Shown here: positions 23,001 through 34,992 of the stretch, piece after piece
Numbering within the stretch: position 1 is the first letter of the stretch
Layout: each line of letters starts with the position of its first letter
NCBI GenBank assembly: GCA_026545225.1
Contig: CM048845.1
Span: forward strand, 125,786,533-125,850,532
Length of the DNA stretch: 64,000 nucleotides
Reading direction: 5' to 3'
From: Cornus controversa
Taxonomy: Eukaryota > Streptophyta > Magnoliopsida > Cornales > Cornaceae
Program-made: the position numbers and the translations under genes
Notes under the pieces: model-generated
Seen by the model: the letters and a program-made list of their open reading frames with translations, nothing else
Databases searched by the model: none
Told to the model about the DNA's origin: nothing

Positions 23001-23931
23001 CAGGAGGAGAGCTGGGCCAATGTCCTGGTGGTAGACGTCTCTTGTTTTGGATTCAAAGGAATCGGAACTCTTGGGAATGAATTATGTGCCTTTTGACTAT
23101 GTTTCCAATTTCCATTTGTTAACAACCATCTACTTCAAAAGTTTAAACTATTAGAGATGGTATAAATCATTCAACGCACCCCCTCACGTGTGGCTTTCTT
23201 TTTGGTTCAACACGTGTTTCAATTTTAATTATTAGGGTGACGGTGAGATTTGAACACAAGACCTTTGGCTCTGATACCATGTCAAGAATATAGGCTAAGT
23301 TGAGAGAGAAATCTTAGAGAGAGATAAGAGAAATAAACCCTTTTTTTATGTATTCAAAGAGTGACTACAATCTGAATTTATAATGATTTAAAAAACAAAA
23401 ATAAAGAAAGCAACAATATGCGGAAAATAGTGTATATGAAAGCAGTGATTCTGCCCCTAATTAAGAAATAATTGATATAATCCTAATTAAGGAATAGTTG
23501 ATTGATTATAGCTTTATTATATTCACGACACCAATTAAACTTAACTTTATAATATTTATTCATGTGCGACTTAGTTGATTTCTTTTTTTATTTTTTGGAA
23601 AGTAAAACAGAGAATACCTTGCAAGCATGTTAGAATTTACAGCTTCTTGTGATGGGGCTCAATCCATGAGGTCACCATTATTAGAAACATGGTATAACAA
23701 ATATTGTTTTCCGGAATGAATTTGTATTTCGTTCTCCACGAGCAATATAACTTTTTTTTTCCCCTTTCAGGTGCATTTCTCACTGCAGGAGTGCTCACAG
23801 CCGGGTTAATTAGTTTCAGACAAGGAAATTCTCAATTGGGTCAGAAGCTGATGAGAGCTCGTGTGGTTGTCCAAGGTGCTACTGTCGCATTAATGGTTGG
23901 CACTGCTTATTACTATGGGGAAAAATTCTAA
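20033..23931 (+). CDS. HIG1-domain (hypoxia-induced gene 1) mitochondrial inner-membrane protein, 2 exons, 81 aa
   Basis: Exon 1 is 20033-20117 and exon 2 is 23771-23931, with a 3.65 kb intron (GT at 20118, CAG before 23771). They join in frame to 82 codons including TAA. The protein starts MEKMGTTNSELEDLFEGKKR, then has the HIG1 core: a first membrane helix (FLTAGVLTAGLISF), the loop RQGNSQLGQKLMRARVVVQG, and a second helix ending GTAYYYGEKF. The QLGQ-loop-RARVVVQ signature is characteristic. HIG1/RCF1 proteins sit in the mitochondrial inner membrane and help assemble or stabilise respiratory supercomplexes. An inner start at 20042 is possible. A (GA)n run at about 19904-19926 lies in the probable 5' leader. 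In Arabidopsis ATL48, as I recall, this domain is fused to a RING-H2 domain; here it stands alone. The long intron hosts an LTR remnant. Confidence 0.9.
20118..23770 (+). other. Intron of the HIG1 gene, with repeats
   Basis: Contains GA-rich runs near 21420-21450, a GGTGG-rich stretch at 22600-22770, a (CT)n run at about 22897-22918, and an LTR remnant at 23267-23530. An 86-codon open frame on the minus strand at 22303-22563 has no recognised domain. Confidence 0.6.
23267..23530 (-). mobile_element. LTR plus primer-binding site remnant in the HIG1 intron
   Basis: On the minus strand an LTR-like block begins TGTCGTGAATATA (23530) and ends TATATTCTTGACA (23280). It is followed at once by TGGTATCAGAGCC (23279-23267), the standard plant LTR primer-binding site for initiator Met tRNA. 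The element body stops soon after, near 23210, and no second LTR is visible. It is therefore a truncated insertion in the opposite sense to the host gene. Confidence 0.75.
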
Positions 23932-24799
23932 GGGTTCCTGATGGAATTTGATGCCAAGTGGCATTTGTCTTGTCTCTTACTTCCCATATATATATATATA
24001 TATATATATTTCTTTGGTTTAAATAAAGTATCATAATTATTGTCAACAAGGCACTTCTTTGAAGTTGAGAATAATAGGATTAAAATTTCATGTTTAACAA
24101 TTATTTCCTGTTGCAAATCCAGTCCATGGGTGTTTGTTATATAGACAAGTTTTCTGGAGCCAATGTTGCTCTTAGAGAACCAAAAACATGAGAATTATGT
24201 GGTGCAAGTAGTTGATGATTGAATGACCATTTGCTGCCAGTGCGTTTTTATATGCCATTGTGCAATGAAGAAATTAAGCCAATATGCTTAGAATTTGAAG
24301 GTTCACTATCAACCTTTCAAACACAGAACCAAATTGGCGAGTAGTTTGTGAATATCTATATGCTCAACAATGGCTTCTGTACGTTGATTTCACCTCTGTG
24401 CTTGCAGGAAATTGAAACACAGTTGCTCTTTGCATGATGTTATTACTTCTCAAGACGTTTGCCCCTTTCACAACTCCTCTTTTTCCTTTTTTTTTTTTTT
24501 TTGTTATTTTTTGATAATTCTGTACAGCTTGTTCTCTCTCTAGTAGTTCCAAATTACGATGTGATGGCAATAAAAAGACAAAAAAGCCCATGTGAGGCAA
24601 TTTCTGTTTCTGTCCTCTTTAGTAATTCTGGGAGATGAAATTTCAACCAACCCAAATCTACTTAAATTGCAAAGTTGAAAATTCTTTGGAAAATGTTGAC
24701 CAGAGCATCTTGTGTGCTCTATAATTTATAATCTTTATACTGTTCAATAGAATAAACTTTTATCTTTGCAGTGGACGGGAAGCATGATACGGTAATACG
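23932..24799. other. HIG1 3' UTR and spacer
   Basis: A (TA)n run at about 23988-24010 is followed by AATAAA at 24022, a likely polyadenylation signal for the HIG1 gene. The rest, to 24799, shows no gene. Confidence 0.55.
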
Positions 24800-25874
24800 G
24801 CGAGGATACGACTATAAAATAATATATATTAATTATTCAACAAAAAAAATACATTACAGAAATATTTTAATTCATTATCAAGCAATTAAGAATTAAACAA
24901 ACTTGTAAACAAAAATAAACAAATAAATTAAAGAACCAGATTTATTTAGTCATATACATATATTTAGTTTGATTTTTAATTATAACTTAGTCGCATATAA
25001 TTTTCTTTCAAAATATTTGCATATATTTCAGTGCTACGAAGTGTCTAATAGTGTTTAAGGAGTGTCCAATGAGTGTTCAAGAGTGTCATAAAAAGAAAAA
25101 TATCAGGACACTTCTACGAAGTGTCTGAAGAGTGTAAGTGTTCGGCACTGTATCCGAGTGTTCAACACGAATACAACACTCTCAATAAAGTCTCCGTGCT
25201 TTAAAGGTCACCCCTTGCAAAATTGAAAGTGAATTCTGGACAATGACCTCCTCTTGAAAATCAATCAATCCATTCTATTTCTTCAAATCAAATTAATAGA
25301 AATAGAAGAAACACCAAGAAATAGAATTAGGCCATCATTTGTACATGCGAGCCATGATATATATGTGCACAAAAAAATAAATACACTTTGCACATGAAAA
25401 AGGAGAAAAATATGCTTACTTTCAGTTAGAAAGCACGAACACTTCATCGAGTGTATCGTATTCGTGTCGGACACGTGGACACCGTGTCAGACACTTATCG
25501 AACACCTGTTGAACACTTCGTAGAAATGTCCTGATATTTTTCTTTTTAAGACACTTCTCAGATACTCCTTGAAGACTTCTCAAACACTTTTTGAACACTC
25601 CTGAAACACATATCGGATATTTTGTAACAGTGATATATATTCAAGTATTTCGAAAGAAAATTATATGCGACTAAGTTCTGATTAAAAATCTAAACTAAAT
25701 ATATGTAGATGACTAAATAAGTATGGTTCTTTAATTTGTTTGTCTATTTTTATATATAAGTTTATTTGATTCATAATTACTTGATGGTGAATTAAAATAT
25801 TTTTGTAATATAATTTTTTTTTGTAAATAATTAATATATATTAATTTATTATTTTATAGTTGTATTATCATCGT
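24800..25874. mobile_element. Long foldback (inverted-repeat) element, arms ~400-445 bp
   Basis: The left arm (about 24800-25202) and right arm (about 25430-25874) are inverted copies of each other. Shared tracts include ACTATAAAATAA, AACTTAGTCGCATATAATTT, AAAAATATCAGGACA and TCTACGAAGTGT. A ~225-bp spacer separates the arms. The inner parts of the arms consist of degenerate repeats of the GAGTGTC / AAGTGTC type. No open frame for a transposase is seen. It lies about 230 bp before the TATA box of the E2 gene. Confidence 0.8.
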
Positions 25875-26049
25875 CTTTGTTTCTTTTTTTTTTAAAATTT
25901 TTTATAAGAACATATTTATATCGTATTATACCCATGTTCCGCGTGCACATCCTTCGTAGCTATTGCACCGAATATATCATAAGGGCATATCCCACCGACT
26001 GTGATTTTCCAAAGAAAAAGAAAACACAGGCAGTAAATGCAATACAGGC

Positions 26050-26110
26050 CACGTGTCACCCATAGACTTTGCACGTGCCTCTGGGAACGTGTCCACAACT
26101 CTGTATAAAT
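26050..26110 (+). promoter_or_regulatory. Promoter of the ubiquitin E2 gene: two G-boxes and a TATA box
   Basis: Two CACGTG G-boxes (26050-26055, within CCACGTGTC, and 26072-26077) are followed by TATAAAT at 26104-26110. A pyrimidine-rich stretch typical of a plant transcript start and leader comes next. CCACGTGTC is an ABRE-like core bound by bZIP factors, so ABA or stress control is plausible but unproven. The leader then contains an intron whose 3' site is TTGTTTGGCAG at about 28170. Confidence 0.7.
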
Positions 26111-28204
26111 ATTTTCACTCTCTTTTGTCTTCCTTCTGTTTCAATCTTCTTCTTATTCTCCGATCACTTCTTTGGATCAACAAAATACAAAAGAAACCGT
26201 ATTTATTCTTCACTGCTCATCCGACGGATCTTGGGTTAGTTCAACTTTTTTTTCGGTAATTAAATATTTAATTTATAATGTTTTCGTTTCGATTGGGGTT
26301 TGAACATCTTGGCTTAGTTCATTTTCCTTAAGCAGATTTGTTTTTATTTTTTATATTTTCTTTTGAATTGGAAAGACAGTAACTACATATATTTTGATAT
26401 TGAAGCATATCTGAAATATTTGATGTTATGGTAACGAAGATTGCGACAAATGCAATCTTATATTTTTCCAATTTTCAATGTTTGTGGATGATTCTTTTAT
26501 GTTGGATTGTATTGTGATTTTGCATTGCCTTTTCCTGTCATGTTTAACTTGCTTTTGAAATAGAATAAACCTAGCTTGCGACAGAATCTGTGAATGTAAA
26601 TTTGATCTAGTGGGTTTTCAGTTATTAGTCCTTTGTGAAGCCATATTTTAACACTTGCAAAAAAAAATTCCATTTTAATTTTCCATCAAAGTATGTGACA
26701 CCCCATGTATGCTACTACTTGTTGAGGTGTTTGTGTACATTTCTTTTTTATTCTTAATCCTTTCCTTGCTTCAAGTTTCTCATATCTCTTTGGGTCTCCC
26801 TTACTGTTCTCAGTTCCTTTTTTTTCAATTTCTGCTTCACATACTGGTTTTCGGTTGTTAGATATTCTGTCTAATTAATTTAGCAATATTCCAAGTTGGT
26901 GATTCTTGTAACACCGTGCGTTGATTCTTTCGAAGAATGATATGTTAAAGGTTGATGAATTGAACATAAGTGTACGCAAAGACCAATGACACACAATGTC
27001 AATTGATTGGGACAGAACAAATAATAAAGTGGAAATTGTTGGAGAGTAGTTCAAATCAGAGTTTCTATGGAAGTCGACAATCCAATAGGTTCGAAGGTTC
27101 AAATATAAAAGAAGTAAAGCATTAGTTACATTCTTGAATTTGGCCTTTTAAATAGGCAAATTCCCAGATTTCAGTATGATAGATTTTCCACCTTGTCAAA
27201 ATGACCAAGATAGTGGGATATGGGATTTTATCGCCACAGAAGGAAAAGTTTTCCCACTGTTTCTGGAACATTTCATTTCCATGTAACCATTGCAACCTCA
27301 CTAGGCAGCTACAAGTCATTTCACAATCAGTTTTTAACGTGCAGTTGGATCTCCTAAATCAGTTCGGGAACTGAACTTTTTGTGTTGTTGCAACTTGCAA
27401 GATAATTTTTGGTTTACTGAAGATGTGACTCTCTCTCTCTCTTTCTCTCTCTTATTTTAGATATTGAATTTTGTCAAGGAAATTCAAGATAAGAACTATA
27501 AAATTAGAATGAACAAATGGTTGAAGTACCAATTAGAAATAAAATGAGATAAAATTGATTAATTAACATGGTTTGGTTATGAGCAAGGAAGATCAATAAT
27601 TGCACTAGTGAGGAAGAGTGATGTGGTTCATAACTTAAGAGGATAATGTTAGGTAAGGGGATGGCCAAAATTAATATTTTTTTGAGAAATTAAAGAAAGA
27701 TATTACATCATGTCATTTGATGGGAATGGAAAAACAGGTCTCATTTGGGAAAAGACATTGTTGAGTTGAGTTGAGAATTTATCTAGGATTTTTTTGCTTG
27801 TGAAAGGTTATCAGAGTTTTAATTTTACAAAAAAGAGGGTGTTGGTGATGGATTAGTATGAATTAAGATTTTTAGGTGAACATCATGCTAATAAGCTACA
27901 ATGAATGGACTTTCTTGTAATGAACCATTAACCACTTCTTGGTCTGACACTTTCCAGATATGCATGCAAATTCCCTTAGTCTGTTGGAGTCGAAAATTTT
28001 GGATTTGAGATACTTATGATGATTTCTTTTCTATCAAGTTATTGCATGACATCTTTTATACATTTTGTTCACATACTGTGATTTAATTTTTGCTCTTATA
28101 TTTGATATGAATTTATAGAAAATTCGGCACTTAAAGTGGTTTGCATCTCTTCTCTTTTCTTGTTTGGCAGGTTGGTAGCTAGGTAATCTTTACAAATTAA
28201 GAAT

Positions 28205-31200
28205 ATGTCTTCTCCAAGCAAGAGGAGAGATATGGATGTCATGAAATTGTAAGGGTTTTAAAAGAGATTCTTAATTATTGTTTTGCTTTGCGTTTTGATT
28301 CTCTATTTCTGACATGAACTTCTATGCCTTCTCTTTCTATTTCATTTGTCCAAAATTCTACAGTTATGGCTACCATAAATATTTTGGCTTCACAAACTCT
28401 ATGGTTTTCCGTTTGCATTTAAAAAATATAGATATTTCATTCTTACTGGATTTTTCTTGTGCAATTTTTCATACTGAAATTACATTTTGTAGTCAAAGAT
28501 CTTCTTAATGTTATTGTTGACCTATTGTCTTCTTATTGTAGGATGATGAGTGACTACAAGGTGGAGCCAATAAATGATGGAATCAGTGAATTTAATGTGG
28601 AATTCCATGGTCCAAAAGAAAGTAATATTTCTGCCCTATACATGCTGTAATATTTTTGCCCTATGCATGCTACTACTATTGAAAATAGCACCTTGGCGAT
28701 TGTTGCAATGAATGCTCTCTCTCTTTTCTCTCCGTGTCTCATTTGTATTTTATTTTTTTCTTTTTGTGAAACTTGAATGGTAATTAGCATTTAGTTAAAG
28801 AGGGTGGTTGTTATTCTTTAGTACAAAGTTTATGCTGTCTGATTTAAGCTGTACATTCAATTTAAAATATGTTCTTTGCTAATTGTTAACTTTGTCCATT
28901 GCCACTGGAGCGAATTTATGTACATCCTCAGCATAATACAAGCGAATTCATTGCTTTGGGTGTTTATGGCTAGGACTATAGACTGTTGGCTTTCAACGAT
29001 TTCAGATTTACGTTTTAAGGTATGTTTCATAGCTTTGAAGAAACTCTAAGGTCCCCATTTTTCTCCTTTATCTGTTAAAGCTAACCACAAGGTCCCTGTT
29101 TCCTGGTTTATTCTAGACATCAGGTCCTCCTTTTGTGTATAACATAATTTTTCAATTGCTGCTGCTACTTTTATTTGTTAAAAGGGTTAGATAAATAATG
29201 TGTTCGTCTGTGTTCCACAATAACCTGTAAGGGAATAAAACTGGTATTTGATTGCAGAATACTATTTTGGCTGTGAAAATGAAATTAATTGTCAAACAAA
29301 ATCAACCATTGCCATTCCCTAATGAATTAGTTAAATTTTCTTTATCTGATTTTAAATCTTGTGGATGGAATTTCTAGAGAAAAACTCTGGATGAGCTTAT
29401 GTAGACAAAGTCTATGTCTTTTGCTGTCTCAATGCTACTATTCTCTTCCGCAATATAGGTGTAAAATTGTTGTTTCCTGGTTCTAGTTTTGCTTCCTGCT
29501 TTCTTTCGGTCCCTTTTTTGTTTAATTATTTTTTTTAATTTCCTACATTGAGTTTGTCTAAGATCACTTTGTAGACCCTAACAAGCTTTTTGGGTTTTTT
29601 AATCATATTTGGATGTCATATAGTAGTGTTCGGTCCCAAGCTCTGATTCCACAAGTTGTGCCTGCTAGAATCGCACCCACCATGAGATCTAATAATAGAA
29701 TTAATTAACAAAGAGTACAACGTACATGCAAAAACTTAATATTGGTGTGATTTCGCAAAATTTTGCCCATGCCTAGAGAAGACAAGAGATCACTCTACTA
29801 TATACAGTAAGCAAGTAGGCTAAACCCGACACTGATTTCTGGGTGGCGAAATAATCCTTGTTTCCCCAAGGTTCCTTGAGCAATGCAGCTTACATGTTTC
29901 TCAATAGCTGACTTTCTGATATCTCTCAACTGATCACATAGAAACTTATTTGTAGAATCATATCCTGATTAACATAATAATTGAGACGATATTTAGCAAG
30001 TCATGTTTGGGCATTCCATTCTTTATGTTCTACGTATTGATACCTATTTCTTTTTAAATTTTATTACGTGACCAGATGGCTGGTTTCAGTGGCCATTTTT
30101 AACTTCATGGAGTATTGTTTTTCTACTAAGAGGAAAAATAATTTTTGCTCACTTCTCTGGAGAGATCTGGTTAACCTTTGCCTCTCCTCTTTTTCAGTTG
30201 CAGGTTTGTGTTAAGTTTTTGTCTAGGGTTAATAACACTCCCATTAGTCAGCAAGTTGTCTTGTCATGATAATGTAGTCAATATCCTTTTTTAAATTTCT
30301 CTTTTGCATCTAAGATGTGTCTTCTTCTGTTGTAACCTTTTTCTGTTGTGAAGGTAGTTACATTTGTGGCTTCTATCTCTAGTTCTGTCTTATTGATGCA
30401 TCTTGCTGTTGCAGGCCTGTATGAAGGTGGTGTCTGGAAAATCCGAGTGGAGCTGCCAGATGCTTACCCTTACAAGTCTCCGTCGATTGGATTTCTGAAT
30501 AAAATATTCCACCCAAATGTTGATGAACTGTGAGCCTACTTGCACATTCATATTGCTGTTCATTTCAGCTGGTGCATTACACCAGAAATTATCGATCTAG
30601 TGTAAATGAGCTGTGAAGTCAATTAATCATAAAACAGTTTGTCTCTTGGCTTGTTTGTTACTTGAAAATTAATTTGTGGTTGACGAACCTTATAAGTGCT
30701 CTTCCATGTGAAGAGAAGAAAATATGGCTGTTTTACATGGATTCTTCTGTTTACACCAAGGTACCCATGTCGACACAACAATATGGATATGTAATATGTG
30801 TTTGACACACGTACCCATATCAAACACCAATCCTCTCCATGTGATGATGGAAGAGGATGAAAGAAAACCTTAAATTTGATAGTGGAGTTTCATACTTATC
30901 ATTTGGAGAGATGAATAGAAGGACCTTTTTTTCCATAAATGCCTGTAAATTTAATTTAAATTTATTCAGTATATCCTTAAGTAACAAATACATCATAATA
31001 TTGTTTACCACACAATGTTACTAAAATTTACAGGACGTATCTATGTACTTGTACCCAACTATTGGACACATTTCTAGCTTTATAGGTCTTCATATTCTGG
31101 AATTTGGGTTTTAGGGAGATCTTTCATTTTGTTATATTGCTTTGCTGTTTTATCTTTAAAATGGAGAGCTGAGCATGTCGAGTCTGCTGAAGTATTTTTG

Positions 31201-32976
31201 TTAGTAAAGTTGTTGAATGCTCACTTGATATGGCTTGGTCCACTGCAGGTCTGGTTCTGTATGCTTGGATGTTATTAATCAATCTTGGAGTCCAATGTTC
31301 GGTAAACTTTTTTAAAGACCAAATGCCAATTAAATTTTATATATTTTCATGTGTGCAACAGAAACTTCCCACTCCCCACCCCTCACCTGTCCAAAAAGAA
31401 AAAACACAGTGATTTGTGCAAGAAATTTGCCAGAGTTCTTCATCAGTTGGCAACTTGATGCTAGTCTCTTTGGTCATATTTTAGGAGGGAAAAATGACAG
31501 GTTCTGGGGTTTACAGATAAACATGTTTATTCATTTTTTTTCTTCACTTGTATGGAGCAACTTGCATCGGGTCTTCACACCCAAGGAATAGGTTGCCAAG
31601 CATCATCAATGGGAATATTTACACCACAGTTTCTGTATCATAAACTGTCAAATCCTAGACCAGCTCTTCTTTAAAGAAGGAAAAAAAGGACAACATTAGA
31701 TGGTTCAAATCATCACCCTAATCCTCTAAGATATTACATTGTATTGAGCACAGCTATTGTTGGGTCCTGGTTTCTTACAAGCATGGCCTACAAGAAATGG
31801 TGTCATTGACTAGTTGAAAGTGTGTTTTTTTTTCGTATACTTGGTCTTCACTAGGGTTGTTCAATATCTTACCACGGCTATTCTGATTGCAGATCTTTTC
31901 AATGTGTTTGAGGTTTTCCTTCCACAGCTTTTGCTTTACCCAAATCCTTCAGACCCATTAAATAGTGATGCAGCATCACTGATGCTGAAGGATGAGAAGC
32001 AATATGAACAGAAAGTGAAAGGTAATTCTTTCTTTTGTAATGTTTTTTCTAATATATAGGCTATCACTAATGGATTGTTTGATAACTTAATGTAGTATGT
32101 TAAAAGTTAGAAATTCAAGTGATTTCTTAATTAATAAAGCCTGAATAGATACTACTTAAAATTTAAATTTACTAAAAAGGGTTTGAGTTTAAAATTAAGA
32201 GACTTGCTTTTAACTAATATTGAATGCAGTGAGTGAAATGTGAATTCTAATTTTAATCTAATATTGAAATTTACCTTTTTTAGTCTTAAAATTTTCTGTA
32301 CTACTAATTCAACACTAAGTTTTAGTGCCTACTTTTAGTTTTTAGTTTTAAGGCTCTCCAGGAAGTGTTTTTTAAAGAGGGAGTGGGTTCTTTCTTTTCT
32401 TTCCCTAATTTATGGCCTTGAATTCTGCATTTTGCAGCTCATATTAAATTCTTTGGCTAATCTTCTGCAGCTTATATTTTGTGGCTTTATCTTGTGATAT
32501 TGTTATATAATTATTGGAAAAGAATTATTGTTATTGGAAAAGAATAACGCATCACCGGTTTAGTGTTTGTCATCATCTTCATAATATCTTTTCTTTTCTT
32601 TTTATTTCCCTTTGTGTTGCTTTAGTTTGATTTCTTTTTTCTTTTTATTTGAACACACGGAGCCTTAAGAGGATGGATTCCTGTTAGGCTTCTAGCCTGA
32701 AGTAGAAGTAGTAAGCTTTTAATAGTGACAAATGCATTTCTGAATCACCACACATGATGACACAGTACTGTGAGCAAGCAGTAAGCTTTTAATAGTGACA
32801 AATGCATTTCTGAATCACCACACATGATGACAGAGTACTGTGAGCGTTACGCGAAGGAGGAGAATATCACCGGTGCGCTGACAGAAGATAGCGAGGAGGA
32901 GATAAGCGATGAAGGCATTAGTGATGGAAGAAGTGTGTCAAGTGATGATGATGTTGCTGGACATGCAGACACATGA
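28205..32976 (+). CDS. UBC4/5/6: Ubiquitin-conjugating enzyme E2, UBE2H/Ubc8 class (Arabidopsis UBC4/5/6 type), 187 aa
   Basis: Six coding exons, 28205-28248, 28542-28621, 30415-30529, 31249-31301, 31893-32021 and 32834-32976, join to 188 codons including TGA, all with GT-AG introns. The protein begins [15 protein letters not shown] and has the UBC core: PYKSP near 60-64, HPN at 74-76, and catalytic Cys85 in [11 protein letters not shown]. An acidic Ser/Asp/Glu-rich tail ([11 protein letters not shown]) follows. This matches the plant UBC4/5/6 group, related to human UBE2H and yeast Ubc8, the E2 of the GID/CTLH ligase. It receives ubiquitin from E1 as a thioester and passes it on with an E3. 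The last intron ends in a tandemly duplicated splice site, and the 3' UTR holds a 28-base G run. Confidence 0.96.
32711..32845 (+). repeat. 70-bp tandem duplication spanning the last 3' splice site of the E2 gene
   Basis: Unit 1 starts at 32711 and unit 2 at 32781. They match over 65 bp with one difference (CACAGTACTG against CAGAGTACTG). The second unit holds the in-frame acceptor and the first bases of exon 6. The first holds a copy of the exon start with an altered acceptor. Confidence 0.97.
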
Positions 32977-33021
32977 GGAAACGAATGAAATTGGGGCTTA
33001 AACATGTAAAATTATGGAAGA

Positions 33022-33049
33022 GGGGGGGGGGGGGGGGGGGGGGGGGGGG
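33022..33049 (+). repeat. Homopolymer G run, 28 bases
   Basis: An uninterrupted run of G begins 46 bases after the E2 stop codon, inside the probable 3' UTR. It could form a G-quadruplex in DNA or RNA, or may have an uncertain length from sequencing. Confidence 0.95.
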
Positions 33050-34956
33050 TAACTACAGACTGGATACATGTTAATTTATATGTACTGAATCTACAGTTTA
33101 TGTTGCACATTGAATTAAATGAATAGAAATGATGTTATGGACTATATCAAGTTTTATGTAATGCAGTGATTAAGGTATTCTTCATGCATGTTGCTTAATG
33201 ATGTTATGGATTATGTTGTATTGTTGTCTCACTTGATGTTTTGAGTAGCAAACTTAGGAATAATTGAATATTTTGTTTGTTGAAGTGTGTAGAACTTGAG
33301 GTGATGATCAGTGCTAAATGCAAGTTGAAAAAGTCAAATGTAATGATAATAGTTAAAAATATATAGTTTATGTGGTTTAGTGATCTAAAAACATTTTTTG
33401 AATTATGAAAGCAGATAAGTAAATTAAAAAAAAAAAAAAAGAGTATTTTTGTAAATTGGGCATTATTTTCAATTCATCCAGGATTGTAGTCTAGAGGGTG
33501 TCTTTTTTACTCTCAAAGAATAAGAAGGTTGAGGGTTTAGGTACTCATAAGACAAACAATACAGAAGATAAGATTCAAGGGTTGTGATTGCACCGTTGCG
33601 ACTATTCTGAACATTGAACACACAACTAAATAATATGTGTCTACAACTATCTTTGGAATGAGGAGATGAGACATGAATATAAAACTAACTGGCGCACAGA
33701 TTTGTCATTATAAGAAGAGGCCACTAAAGTCGCGCACTAAATCATGAATACGAATGCACATTTGGTGGTGTACAAAACCCCCATTGCAACAAGAGGCCAT
33801 ATTACGAGTCAAGAAAAAAATTATGAAATTCTTGACCATCGTTGGTGTTTTCCATTTTACTTTTTTGTCACTTCTAATCTAAGTCTTTTAACACTTTTAG
33901 GTGTCAAATTCATGACTCTCCAAGATGGATGGTAGGGACTTGAATCAACAATCTTTCACAGTAAAAAAAAATTGTCAAGCACTAATTAACACTATAGTTT
34001 TTCTTCTATTTATAGTATTTAAAAAGACTTGAATTCCAAATTATAAGAATCACATCTCATGAAGTATAGGTCACTGATTTGTTCTTTGAGAATTAAAACA
34101 TATTATCAAAATATCAAACCTTCTTTGAGAATAAAAACATATTATCAAAAATTCAAACCAAATGCAATATCATCTCCTTTTTTATTAACAAATCTCCTGT
34201 CTTTTAAAGGAATAAATATTGAGTGCGTTCAGCGCACGATATGTCGAGCAATCACAACCCTACGTGTACAACATGTGCTATGAGCTATACCACACGTATT
34301 GTGTACATAAGACTGTGGTGTACCGGACGCACTGAATATCTTCTCGTTCTAAAGAGATGTCCAACCATTCATCCAACAAATGTGATAATGTTGGAAGAGA
34401 GAATTTTATCTTATGCCACAAGACGTCATGTGCACAGATGAAATGTGAAGATCAATTCACCTGGAGTGTGGATCCTCGCAAATAATGTGAATTCGACTTT
34501 ACGTGAAGTGATCTTTACCCTTCATGTATCACAGGACGTCCTATGACACAAGAGAGGATCTTGATCCTATGAACCAAATCTGCACCTTTCATTTACAATA
34601 GTAATTCCTTTATCACCATGAGAGGTCACACCCATCTAAATTGAACTAACCATCTAAATTTCAATCAAGTGAAATGGAGAAATTAAACTCTTGTGGTAGT
34701 TATTTTCTTCTTGAGTTCTCACCTCAACCTACCCTAATAATGACCTCTGGTAAACACTTCATCTTGGTGGAGGATGATCATCTCTGCCCAATGCTATATA
34801 TGCTTGACAAATCATCACCAAATGAGAATTATGTTTTTAAAATGAAATAATTAAAGAAGAGACACACACTAGTAGAAGCAGTTGTGGTGGTTGGAACGTA
34901 GAACCATTTTTCATTTACCTAATGACATGTCTCTTCTTGATTACCTTTCCTTCTTT

Positions 34957-34992
<36 letters not shown>

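Noticed and set aside
29640-29990. GCTCTGATTCCA as another LTR primer-binding site in an E2 intron
   Set aside because: The match to the initiator Met tRNA site is imperfect and no LTR ends or second repeat could be found next to it.
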